The position numbers and the translations under genes were made by a program. From NCBI GenBank assembly GCA_964497855.1, contig CAZCFM010000145.1:1-8214 (forward strand): a DNA stretch of 8,214 nt, given 5' to 3'. The notes under the pieces are model-generated. The model was not told the DNA's origin. It did no database searches and saw only the letters and a list, made by a program, of their open reading frames with translations. This stretch comes from CAYLNG01 sp964497855. GTDB lineage: Bacteria > Verrucomicrobiota > Kiritimatiellia > SS1-B-03-39 > UBA6053. Positions 1 to 6,840 of the stretch are shown here, in pieces (the first letter of the stretch is position 1; the number at the start of each line of letters is the position of its first letter).

Positions 1-3
1 GGC

Positions 4-1131
4 ATGAAAAATCCCTTGGATCATAAAGGCTTGTTGGGGACGATGCAGGAGCGCGGCCCTGGCGCGTCCCCTGGACTTATGGTCTCTCCAGAGGATTCGC
101 CTGTGCCCACGATGGATGTCGTGCTGTCGGGAAACGGGGTCTGGGAGCGCCACGCGGGAGTGAGTCTGGAGGAGCTGCGCCGTCTGCGCGCAGGGCAGGC
201 GGAGGGTCAGTGGCTTTGGCTCGATGTGAATGGCCTGGGCGACCCTGGCGTGCTTGCGGCCGTGGGGGAATTGTTCGGGTTTCACCGTCTGAGCATGGAG
301 GATTCGGTCAATCTTCACCAGCGTCCCAAAACGGAGCGCTACGAACATTATCAGTATGTGGTCGTGCAGCAGCCCAGTTTGGTGGAGGGCGAGGTTGACT
401 TTGAACAGGTCTCGTTGTTCCTCTGCAAAGACGCGGTGGTGACCTTGCAGGCCTATCGGGTCAGTCAATTGGCCGTCCTGGTGGAGCGTCTGGAACGGGG
501 CGCACCCCGCCTCATCAACAGTCGGGCGGATTATCTGGCCTACGCGGCTCTCGATGCGCTGGTGGATCAGATTTTTCCGATCCTGGAGCATTTTGACGAG
601 CAGATCGAAACCATTGAAGAGCAGATATTGACCCGCAGGGGGACGGTCGGGGTGGGGGCTATTCACGAGTTGCGGGGGCAGGTGATGATTTTCCGGCGTA
701 TACTCTGGAATCTGACCCTCGTGCCCGAGCAGCTCATTCAGGTGGAGGAGGACCTGCTCCAGGCCGACACGCGTCCCTACCTGCGCGACGTGCAGGATCA
801 TGCCGTGCGCGCGCTCGGACTGTCGGAACAGCAGCGTGAAGCCTGTTCGGCCTTGCTGGAATTGCACAATTCGGTCAATACGGCACAACTCAACGAAATC
901 ATGAAAGTGCTGACCATCATTTCAACCCTGTTTATTCCGCTCACGTTTATTGTGGGGGTGTACGGCATGAACTTTGATGGCGATGAAAGTCCCTGGAACA
1001 TGCCGGAGTTGCGCTGGAAATTCGGATATCTTTTCGCATGGGGCCTGATGCTGGCCACGGCGGGCGGGATGTTCTGGATGTTCCGCCGCCGGGGCTGGAT
1101 CGGCGGCAAAAAACATCGGAGGCGTCGATGA
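4..1131 (+). CDS. corA: CorA-family magnesium/cobalt transport protein
   Basis: Predicted inner-membrane pentameric channel for Mg2+ (also Co2+/Ni2+ in the family). The 375 residues fit the family. A large cytoplasmic domain (about 35-295) carries the CorA pattern SMEDSVNLHQRPKTERYE (97-114) and a long helix rich in E and Q (about 190-300). Two C-terminal membrane helices follow (about 302-320 and 340-360), joined by the signature YGMN at 320-323, the ion-selectivity motif at the pore mouth. The tail is strongly basic (KKHRRRR), as expected for a cytoplasmic end. The start is the first ATG, three bases from the window edge; the frame is open upstream, so a slightly longer protein cannot be excluded. 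The stop overlaps the next start (ATGA), implying co-translation with the DUF432-like and MscS genes. Family assignment is firm; the exact metal is inferred. Confidence 0.95.
   Translation: MKNPLDHKGLLGTMQERGPGASPGLMVSPEDSPVPTMDVVLSGNGVWERHAGVSLEELRRLRAGQAEGQWLWLDVNGLGDPGVLAAVGELFGFHRLSMEDSVNLHQRPKTERYEHYQYVVVQQPSLVEGEVDFEQVSLFLCKDAVVTLQAYRVSQLAVLVERLERGAPRLINSRADYLAYAALDALVDQIFPILEHFDEQIETIEEQILTRRGTVGVGAIHELRGQVMIFRRILWNLTLVPEQLIQVEEDLLQADTRPYLRDVQDHAVRALGLSEQQREACSALLELHNSVNTAQLNEIMKVLTIISTLFIPLTFIVGVYGMNFDGDESPWNMPELRWKFGYLFAWGLMLATAGGMFWMFRRRGWIGGKKHRRRR
1118..1122 (+). promoter_or_regulatory. Ribosome binding site (GGAGG) for the DUF432-like gene
   Basis: A perfect GGAGG lies five bases before the ATG at 1128, inside the last codons of corA. 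It decides the start of the next gene at 1128 rather than an in-frame upstream start at 1038 inside corA. Confidence 0.75.
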
Positions 1132-1931
1132 ACAACCGGCATTCGTTGCCGCCCGGCTTTTGGCGGAGTTTTTCGGCGGAGGGTATGGGCTGTGAAAGCG
1201 TGGCCCTCGGTCCTCTGCGCCTGTGGCTGCGTCGTGATGGCCCCGACTGGTTGTGTTTTTCCAAGGTGGAGACCTCCTGTCCCGAGGACTTCGTTGCCAC
1301 CTCCCTCCCGGAGACCCCTCCGGCGGATGCGGCCTGGCGTCGCCTGGGTCCGGTGGATCGCCTGCCCCGTCTGCTGCTGCGCCCCGTGATGCCCGATCGT
1401 CCCGTCGTGGTGCGACCCCATTTTCCGCATACCATCCTTCCGGGCGAACGTTTGCAGTTTTACATCGGCGTGCCGCTCTGGCTGCGTCTGCGCACGCCGG
1501 AGGGGCTGACCTTGTGGGAGAACCCGGTGACAACCCTCTCGAACACCTGGTTTGGCACGCCTCTCGAAGGCGAACTCGCGTATGTGTTGCGGACCCGCGC
1601 CCGACGCGAGAGCGATCAACTCGATTTCTCGCCCTGGCGCGTCATTTGCCCCGTGCGGCTGCGCAACCTGACGAAAGAATTGCTGCCCTTTGACCGCCTG
1701 TGTATGCGGGTGCAGCATCTCAGCATTTACGATGATCCGGCCAAAGGCGTCTGGGGCAATGAATCGGGGGTGACGGTGCGGCAGGATGACAAAAACCTGT
1801 CCCGAATCAGTTACGCGCGGGGGGCACCGGGCGAGTTGCAGAATCCGGAACTGCTGGCGGATGCCCGCATGGAAGCGAAAGGTGGATTCACCAAACGGGC
1901 CCTGGCCCTTGCGGGAGGGCTCTTCGAATGA
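1128..1931 (+). CDS. Uncharacterised protein, probably DUF432 family
   Basis: A soluble-looking protein of 267 residues with no signal peptide and no clear membrane helix. It is rich in beta-type segments, for example RPVVVRPHFP (91-100), LPGERLQFYIGVPLWLRLRT (104-123) and NTWFGTPLEGELAYVLRTRA (139-158). From memory, the pattern of a 'PVVVRP' strand, a 'FY.G.PLW.R' strand and 'S.TWFG...EGEL.Y' matches DUF432 proteins, which have no established function; I could not run a profile search. It overlaps corA by four bases at its start and the MscS gene by four bases at its end, so it is very probably made with both channels. A role as accessory or regulator of the channel(s) is inference from context only. 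It has its own good GGAGG ribosome binding site. Confidence 0.8.
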   Translation: MNNRHSLPPGFWRSFSAEGMGCESVALGPLRLWLRRDGPDWLCFSKVETSCPEDFVATSLPETPPADAAWRRLGPVDRLPRLLLRPVMPDRPVVVRPHFPHTILPGERLQFYIGVPLWLRLRTPEGLTLWENPVTTLSNTWFGTPLEGELAYVLRTRARRESDQLDFSPWRVICPVRLRNLTKELLPFDRLCMRVQHLSIYDDPAKGVWGNESGVTVRQDDKNLSRISYARGAPGELQNPELLADARMEAKGGFTKRALALAGGLFE

Positions 1932-2731
1932 CGGACTGGATCCCCGACTGGATGACCGTTCAGATGCTGCGCGCCCTCCTGATTGTGCTCCTGGGCTGGC
2001 CGGGCGTCCGCTTGCTGGCTGGGCTGTTGCGCCGTCAGTTGACCAAACATTCGACGCCGCAGGCGACGATGCTGGGCTATCGGCTGATCTTGTATGGGGG
2101 AGGGGTGATTGTGGCGTTGAGCGCGATGGCCGAGCTGGGCTTCAAGCTGTCGACCCTGCTCGGGGCCGCCGGCATCGCGGGCGTGGCGATTGCGTTTGCC
2201 ACGCAGACAACCCTGTCGAACATGATCAGCGGCATTTTTCTGATTTGGGAAAAGCCCTTCGGCGTGGAGGATGTCATCAAGATCGGCGACACGACGGGCG
2301 TGGTGCTGGCGATTGACCTGCTGTCCACCAAGCTGCGGACCTTTGACAACACCCTGGTGCGCATCCCGAATGAAAACCTGCTCAAGTCTCAACTCACGAA
2401 TCTCACGCGCTTCGCGATTCGCCGCCTGGATGTGAAAATCGGGGTTTCCTACAAGGAGGATGTGGGGCGGGTGATTGCGGTTTTAAAAGATGTGGCGGAC
2501 CAAAATCCATGGTGTCTGGACGAACCCGAACCGATGGTGGTTTTTCTGGGCTTTGGTGAAAGCGCGCTGGAATTCAATTACGGGGTCTGGGCGGCCAAAG
2601 CCGATTTCCTGAAGCTGCGCAACAGTATCTTGCAGCAGGTCAAGGAACGTTTCGACCTTGAAAACATTGAGATTCCGTACCCACACATCAAAATTGTCAG
2701 CGACACCCCCGCGGCACCGGCGGAGAAGTGA
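1928..2731 (+). CDS. Small-conductance mechanosensitive channel, MscS family
   Basis: Predicted inner-membrane heptameric channel that opens under membrane tension and releases solutes during osmotic downshock. At 267 residues it is close to E. coli MscS. Membrane helices are seen at about 12-33, 50-70 and 76-106. The third is the Gly/Ala-rich pore helix (GAAGIAGVAIAFATQTTLSN, 79-98), continuing into GIFLIWEKPFGVEDVI (102-117), the hallmark join to the beta domain. The RIPNENLL motif (145-152) and the C-terminal IEIPYPHIKI (247-256) match the beta and alpha/beta cytoplasmic vestibule. The start ATG overlaps the previous stop (ATGA), with GGAGG at 1914-1918 nine bases upstream. It is last in the corA operon. 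No convincing intrinsic terminator follows in the 126-base gap. Confidence 0.93.
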   Translation: MTDWIPDWMTVQMLRALLIVLLGWPGVRLLAGLLRRQLTKHSTPQATMLGYRLILYGGGVIVALSAMAELGFKLSTLLGAAGIAGVAIAFATQTTLSNMISGIFLIWEKPFGVEDVIKIGDTTGVVLAIDLLSTKLRTFDNTLVRIPNENLLKSQLTNLTRFAIRRLDVKIGVSYKEDVGRVIAVLKDVADQNPWCLDEPEPMVVFLGFGESALEFNYGVWAAKADFLKLRNSILQQVKERFDLENIEIPYPHIKIVSDTPAAPAEK

Positions 2732-2788
2732 TTATAAATTGAAGCGTAAAACCCCCTTTTGATTACAAACAAGAGATTCGGGTGTCCC

Positions 2789-2816
2789 TTGACAGCCCCT
2801 GCGGCTATGCTACGGA
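2789..2816 (+). promoter_or_regulatory. Candidate sigma70-type promoter before the paralogous coiled-coil genes
   Basis: A perfect TTGACA (2789-2794) lies in the gene-free gap 2732-2857. Sixteen bases later comes TACGGA (2811-2816), preceded by TGC, so it reads as a weak extended -10 (TGnTA...). The alternative TATGCT (2806-2811) is only 11 bases away and too close. The implied start site near 2823 would leave a leader of about 35 bases before the ATG at 2858. The -35 is strong and the -10 is poor. Confidence 0.45.
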
Positions 2817-2846
2817 ATGCGGCGTCCTACAACCCCTATCTTGAAC

Positions 2847-2852
2847 AGGAGA
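2847..2852 (+). promoter_or_regulatory. Ribosome binding site (AGGAGA) deciding the start at 2858
   Basis: AGGAGA sits five bases before the ATG at 2858. The frame is open upstream to a TTG at 2759, but that stretch contains the TTGACA promoter box and encodes nothing like a signal peptide. The start at 2858 is therefore preferred. Confidence 0.7.
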
Positions 2853-2857
2853 CCTAC

Positions 2858-3619
2858 ATGAAAAATGTGCATGAATCGAAAAGCGGTGCCGCCAACGTGG
2901 TGGCCATTGTTGTCGTTGCGCTGGTGCTGATCGCCGGCGTCGCCTACTTCACCAGCGATGTCTGGCGCACCCGCATGAATGTCGCGGCGACCGAATACGC
3001 GAAATGGACCCCCGAGAATATCGCCAAGGACCCCGAAAACTACCTCAACTTTGTCGAAGCCGAAGCCACAAAGGCTCTGACCAGCCTCAAAGCCAGCAAA
3101 ATTTCCATGGCCATGAAACGCGCGGAACTCGTCAACACCCTTGATGGCACTAAAAAACAAATCGCCAATGGAGACAGGGCTCTGGATGAGCTGAAATCTT
3201 TGTACAGTTCCGCCGAGGCAGAGAAGAAGTGGCCCACAACCTGGCAGGGCCGTTCGATGGACGAGGTGGCGACCAAAAGCCAAATCCTCAGCCTTCACAA
3301 ACAGGTCACTGGCCAGAAAAAGCTGCAAACGCAGGTGGAATTGGCGCTGAATAAAATCGGGGTCCAGTTACAAAAAATTGATGAGGCCAACACGGACACC
3401 CAGAGTCAGCTCGCGGAAATCAGCACCAGCCGCGAAATGCTGAAAGTGCAGAAGCTGACCGGCGATCTAACCAAACAGCTCGCGTCGATCAAGGGCTCCC
3501 TGGAGGTGACCATCGGCACCATCTCCGAAACGAGTGGCCCGATCTCACTCGAACAGCTCACCGAACAGTCGGCTGGCGTGGTGGATGACGCGGAATTCAA
3601 CAAGATCATGGGCCTGTGA
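2858..3619 (+). CDS. Membrane-anchored coiled-coil protein, paralogue of the next gene
   Basis: No named family recognised. The 253 residues hold a short polar N-terminus and one hydrophobic helix (about 12-31), then a long Lys/Glu/Gln/Ala-rich region (about 60-225) predicted as largely helical coiled coil. This suggests a bitopic inner-membrane protein with its bulk in the periplasm, although an uncleaved-signal reading fits equally. Motifs after the helix are WTPENIAKDPENYL (50-63) and WPTTWQGRS (125-133). The lipoprotein encoded next has the same motifs at identical spacing, so the two genes arose by tandem duplication. A strong AGGAGA ribosome binding site and a TTGACA box precede the gene, which appears to open the operon running on to the SBP-OmpA gene. 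The stop overlaps the next start (GTGA). The function is unknown; a structural or scaffold role in the envelope is inference. Confidence 0.88.
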   Translation: MKNVHESKSGAANVVAIVVVALVLIAGVAYFTSDVWRTRMNVAATEYAKWTPENIAKDPENYLNFVEAEATKALTSLKASKISMAMKRAELVNTLDGTKKQIANGDRALDELKSLYSSAEAEKKWPTTWQGRSMDEVATKSQILSLHKQVTGQKKLQTQVELALNKIGVQLQKIDEANTDTQSQLAEISTSREMLKVQKLTGDLTKQLASIKGSLEVTIGTISETSGPISLEQLTEQSAGVVDDAEFNKIMGL

Positions 3620-4314
3620 TCCGCATCCTCTCCATCCTTGTGTTGCTCGTAGCCCTCCTGGGCTGCGAGCGTGTTTCCCCTCCGGTTCCCACCCCCACTC
3701 CGGCACCGGTGTCCTGGACGCCGGAGCGCATCGCGGCGGATCCCGAAGGCTATTTGCGCCATGCGCAGAAGAGTGTCGTGGAGCAGGTCCGCCTGCGAGA
3801 GCAAAAACTCGCGGAGCTTGGACGACGCCGCTCTGAAATCGAAGTGAAATCCGATGACATGCTTCGCCGGGTGGATGAAGCCCGCAATCTGGGCCGTCGT
3901 CTGGAATCGGCGATCGAGCGCGCGGAGGATGAAGACCGCTGGCCCCTGCAATTTGCCGGGCGTTCCTTCAGTCGCGAACGCGCCAATTCCCTGCGCACGG
4001 CCATCAAACAATTCCAGGAGCAGCGCAGCCCGCTTGCCGATGCCTATCGCGATGCCGTGCAGCGCATCAGCCAAAGCGAACGTGCCCTGCGCGCCGATAT
4101 CAGCAACCTCGGACAGGTCGGTCAACGCCTCGCACTCGACCTCGAACGCGTCCGCCTGAATCAGGGCCTTGCCGAACTCACGGCGCTTCGCAAAACCGAA
4201 TCCGAGCTGGCCAATTTCAGTTCCCAGCTTTCGGCCCTGACCGACGATCCTCTGAACGGCCTCGTGATCGGCGGGGAAGAAGGCGCTGACCTCAATGATT
4301 TGTTGAAAGACTAA
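3616..4314 (+). CDS. Coiled-coil lipoprotein, paralogue of the preceding gene
   Basis: A predicted lipoprotein of 232 residues. The first 16 residues are hydrophobic and end in the lipobox L-L-G-C, so Cys17 should be lipidated. A Pro/Thr/Val linker follows (about 21-33), then WTPERIAADPEGYL (34-47), a long charged helical region and WPLQFAGRS (109-117). The WTPE-to-WP distance is 75 residues and WP-to-GRS is 6, exactly as in the upstream protein, so the alignment is gapless across this stretch. The start is GTG at 3616, overlapping the previous stop by four bases. No ATG upstream of the lipobox is in frame, and no strong ribosome site is seen, so translational coupling is likely. The paralogue has a membrane helix where this one has a lipid anchor, suggesting they sit in different membranes or layers. 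The function is not known and no family name was recognised. Confidence 0.88.
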   Translation: MIRILSILVLLVALLGCERVSPPVPTPTPAPVSWTPERIAADPEGYLRHAQKSVVEQVRLREQKLAELGRRRSEIEVKSDDMLRRVDEARNLGRRLESAIERAEDEDRWPLQFAGRSFSRERANSLRTAIKQFQEQRSPLADAYRDAVQRISQSERALRADISNLGQVGQRLALDLERVRLNQGLAELTALRKTESELANFSSQLSALTDDPLNGLVIGGEEGADLNDLLKD

Positions 4315-4325
4315 CCCACAGTCCC

Positions 4326-4330
4326 AGGAG
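4326..4330 (+). promoter_or_regulatory. Ribosome binding site (AGGAG) for the SBP-OmpA gene
   Basis: AGGAG lies six bases before the ATG at 4337, in the 22-base gap after the lipoprotein gene. It supports this start, which also gives a proper signal peptide. Confidence 0.7.
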
Positions 4331-4336
4331 TTCCCC

Positions 4337-5929
4337 ATGAAACGTATTTCCAGCCTTTTTGTTTTGTTGCTGCCCTTCCTCTTCCTGCACGCGCAGGAGG
4401 ACAAGGCGCTTTCCGACCTGGCCCAGGATGCCGAGATCGTCGAGGCCCGCAGCTCCGTTCCCCGCCTCCGCGCCGCCGCGACCTACGACCCCAAAGACAA
4501 CGTGGTGGACGTGGACATCAGCGAATACGCAGGCTACGCGGGCCTGATCGTGGCCAACAACGGGCTTCAACCCACCGAAGATTCCCTCTTTTTCAAGAAA
4601 TACGGGTTTAAAGTCCGCCTCACCCTGACCGAAGAAGACAGCTGGTCCGGTTTGAACAGCGGACGCATGGCCTCTTCGGTGACCACCGTGGATGTGCTTC
4701 CCTTGTACGGCAGCCAGTTGCAGGCCGTCGTTCCCGCGATCATCGGTTTTTCGCGCGGCGCGGACGGCATCGTGGTGCGCAGCGAAATCAAAAGCCTGAA
4801 CGATTTCAAAGGCAAAACCCTGGCCACCGCCCAGTTCAACGAAGCCGATTTTCTGATTCGGTTTCTGGGTCAACAGTCTGGCCTGGAAGTGAACGTGCTG
4901 GAAAATCTGAACGCCCCGCGCGATCCTGGAAAGATTAATTTGATTTCCACATCGGATTCGTTCGGGGCCGGCGATTTGTTTTTGCGCGATGTGAAGGCAG
5001 GCCGCCGTCGCATCGACGGATGCATCACCTGGGACCCCAAAACGACCGAAGTTGTCGAGGGCAGCGATGGCAAAGCCCGTCTATTGATGACCAACCGCAA
5101 CCTGCTGGTGGTCGCCGACATTCTGCTGGTGAACAAAGGGTTTGCGGAGGCTCAGCCGAAAATGCTCAAGGGCCTCGTGGAGGGAATGCTGGAGGGCAAC
5201 CGGCGCGTTCGTGAAAATCCCGCTCAGTATGTGGACGTGCTGGCCAAATCCCTCGGCTGGGAAAAAGACGAGATCCTGCCCGAGCTGGGCAAAGTTCACC
5301 TGGCCAACTTGCCGGAAAATGAACAGTTTTTTGCCGGCACCATCGATTCCGCAGGAAGTTACGGCTACATTTACGAGTCCGCCGTGCAGGCCTACGGCAG
5401 CAAACTCATCCCGCGTCCTATCCCCGGCGAACGCTTCCTCAAGCTCGACGCCCTGCAGGCCATTCGCACGGACGGAACCTTCGCGAACCAGAAGTCGGAA
5501 ATCAAACTCATCCAGACCATGGAGGCCAATCTCGAAAACCCGGTGCTGGCCCGCGACATCCGCTTTTTGTTCGAGCCCAACTCCTCCAATGTGGACCCCA
5601 ACAGCGCGCAGAACGTCGCCGACCTGAAATACATGGCCGACATGCTGCGCATCAGCCCCGGCTCCACCCTGCTGCTGCGTGGCCACGTGGACAATTCCAA
5701 CGTCGAGCACTTCCAGAAACAGGGCGGACCACAGCTGGTGCAGCGCATGTCCATGAAGGCCGTGCAACTGAGCAAAGAGCGCTGCGAATCCGTCGCCGCC
5801 GCCCTCGTCAAAAGCCACAAGGTCGATCCCTCGCGCATCGAAAGCGTGGGCATGGGCTGGCGCGAGCCGCTGGGCACTGACATGGAGTTGAACCGTCGTG
5901 TGGAAGTGCAGTGGTTCACGGTGGAATGA
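4337..5929 (+). CDS. Substrate-binding protein fused to an OmpA peptidoglycan-binding domain
   Basis: An exported protein of 530 residues. A signal peptide (1-19/20, ending L-H-A-Q) precedes a type-2 periplasmic binding fold (about 55-360) of the NitT/TauT/NMT1 kind: GLIVANNGL (69-77), SLFFKKYGFKVRL (83-95), TTVDVLPLYG (116-125) and DGIVVRSEIKSLNDFKGKT (143-161). A linker leads to an OmpA-like domain (about 405-528) with LLLRGHVDNS (445-454), LSKERCESVAAAL (478-490) and GMGWREPLG...NRRVEV (505-524). Asp452 and Arg482 match the OmpA diaminopimelate-binding pair, so anchoring to peptidoglycan is likely. The Asp-Arg spacing is 30 residues, against 15 in Acinetobacter OmpA. No permease or ATPase is nearby, so classical ABC import is doubtful; ligand sensing or a scaffold role in the envelope is inference. 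The ligand is unknown; phosphate or nitrate-type labels would be transferred by similarity only. It follows the coiled-coil pair by 22 bases. Confidence 0.92.
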   Translation: MKRISSLFVLLLPFLFLHAQEDKALSDLAQDAEIVEARSSVPRLRAAATYDPKDNVVDVDISEYAGYAGLIVANNGLQPTEDSLFFKKYGFKVRLTLTEEDSWSGLNSGRMASSVTTVDVLPLYGSQLQAVVPAIIGFSRGADGIVVRSEIKSLNDFKGKTLATAQFNEADFLIRFLGQQSGLEVNVLENLNAPRDPGKINLISTSDSFGAGDLFLRDVKAGRRRIDGCITWDPKTTEVVEGSDGKARLLMTNRNLLVVADILLVNKGFAEAQPKMLKGLVEGMLEGNRRVRENPAQYVDVLAKSLGWEKDEILPELGKVHLANLPENEQFFAGTIDSAGSYGYIYESAVQAYGSKLIPRPIPGERFLKLDALQAIRTDGTFANQKSEIKLIQTMEANLENPVLARDIRFLFEPNSSNVDPNSAQNVADLKYMADMLRISPGSTLLLRGHVDNSNVEHFQKQGGPQLVQRMSMKAVQLSKERCESVAAALVKSHKVDPSRIESVGMGWREPLGTDMELNRRVEVQWFTVE

Positions 5930-6840
5930 CCTCGGTTCCGTCCCTCGCCCGCGTCTGGTGGGAAACCACTCGCCCCAAAACCCTTTTTGCGGCCCTTGCT
6001 CCTGTAGCCGTGGGTGCAACCCTGGCCGTTCAGCACGGCCCTCTGCATCTCGTCACTCTGCTGCTCACCCTCGGCGCGGCAGTGGCGGTACAGATCGGCA
6101 CCAATTTCTGCAACGACGTCTTTGACCACCGCCAGGGCGCGGACACGGAACGCCGGCAGGGCCCCCGCCGCGGACTGCAAAGCGGGCGCATTTCGTTTCC
6201 AACGATGGTGGCGGCGACCGTGTTCTGTTTCGGCCTCGTCGCGCTCTTCAGCGTGCCGCTCTTTCTGCGCGGAGGCCGGCCCGTCGTCTGGATTGCTCTA
6301 GCCTCCATCCTCAGCGGCGTTTTCTACACGGCAGGCCGAAAATCCCTCGCCTACACGGGCATGGCTGATCTTTTTGTCATCGTCTTTTTTGGTCCGGTGG
6401 CGGTGGCTGGAACCTACTACCTCCAGTTTACCGATGCCTGGCCGCCGCCGGAAGTCTTCATCGTCGGGCTCGGTCCCGGACTGATTGCGACAGCGCTGCT
6501 GACCGTCAACAACCTGCGCGACATCGACGAAGACCGATCCAACGACAAGCGCACCCTTGCCGTCCGTTTTGGCCGGAGCTTTGCCCGTGCGGAGTATCGA
6601 GTTTGCATGATCGCCGCTCTTTTTCTGCCGCTTCTGGCCTCCATCGTGGCCGGACGCCCCCGCACGGAAACTCTGGCCAACGCCGCGATGCTCATGCTGC
6701 TGCCCTCCGTTCTCGGCTTGATGCGTCGGGTGGGCACGGGCACGACAGGCCCCGAACTCAATCCAGTGCTCGGGCGCACCGGGCTCACTCTCCTGCGCTT
6801 CGCCCTGATTTTCGCGATCACCTGGCCCCTGGACCTGTGA
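5926..6840 (+). CDS. menA: 1,4-dihydroxy-2-naphthoate polyprenyltransferase
   Basis: An integral membrane UbiA-superfamily enzyme that attaches a polyprenyl chain to 1,4-dihydroxy-2-naphthoate, giving demethylmenaquinone. Of 304 residues, the N-terminal WWETTRPKTL (11-20) is typical. The first Asp-rich motif is NDVFDHRQGADT (63-74), followed by R..GP.R.LQSG. The second is NNLRDIDEDRSNDKRTLAVRFG (195-216 by position; key D199 and D203). These bind Mg2+-pyrophosphate. Many hydrophobic helices run through to the end. The NDxxDxxxGAD and NNLRD...TLAV combination favours MenA over UbiA or chlorophyll synthase, and the neighbouring menC agrees. The start is taken at the ATG overlapping the previous stop (ATGA); an in-frame GTG at 5911 with GGAAG upstream would add five residues. 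It is translationally linked to the SBP-OmpA gene before it and menC after it. Confidence 0.93.
   Translation: MTSVPSLARVWWETTRPKTLFAALAPVAVGATLAVQHGPLHLVTLLLTLGAAVAVQIGTNFCNDVFDHRQGADTERRQGPRRGLQSGRISFPTMVAATVFCFGLVALFSVPLFLRGGRPVVWIALASILSGVFYTAGRKSLAYTGMADLFVIVFFGPVAVAGTYYLQFTDAWPPPEVFIVGLGPGLIATALLTVNNLRDIDEDRSNDKRTLAVRFGRSFARAEYRVCMIAALFLPLLASIVAGRPRTETLANAAMLMLLPSVLGLMRRVGTGTTGPELNPVLGRTGLTLLRFALIFAITWPLDL

Noticed and set aside
1038..1127. Earlier in-frame start of the DUF432-like gene inside corA
   Set aside because: It would overlap corA by 94 bases, whereas the ATG at 1128 has a perfect GGAGG and a 4-base overlap typical of this operon.
2732..2788. Intrinsic terminator after the MscS gene
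   Set aside because: The AAAACCCCCTTTT segment cannot form a stable G:C stem, and no other hairpin plus T-tract was seen.
2759..2857. N-terminal extension of the first coiled-coil gene from a TTG at 2759
   Set aside because: It contains a TTGACA promoter box and reads like non-coding sequence. AGGAGA with good spacing points to the ATG at 2858.
4318..4329. ACAGTCCCAGGA shared with 8176-8187
   Set aside because: A single 12-base match. At 4318 it is explained by the ribosome binding site context, and no flanking similarity extends it.
3406..4404. Long antisense reading frame over the coiled-coil and lipoprotein genes
   Set aside because: It spans several well-supported + strand genes, has shadow-like composition and no recognisable motif. 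Other antisense frames such as 798-1718 and 5081-6019 were rejected for the same reason.
6603..6839. Earlier in-frame start of menC inside menA
   Set aside because: The extra 79 residues are a frame-shadow of menA and precede a normal OSBS N-terminus at the TGATG junction.
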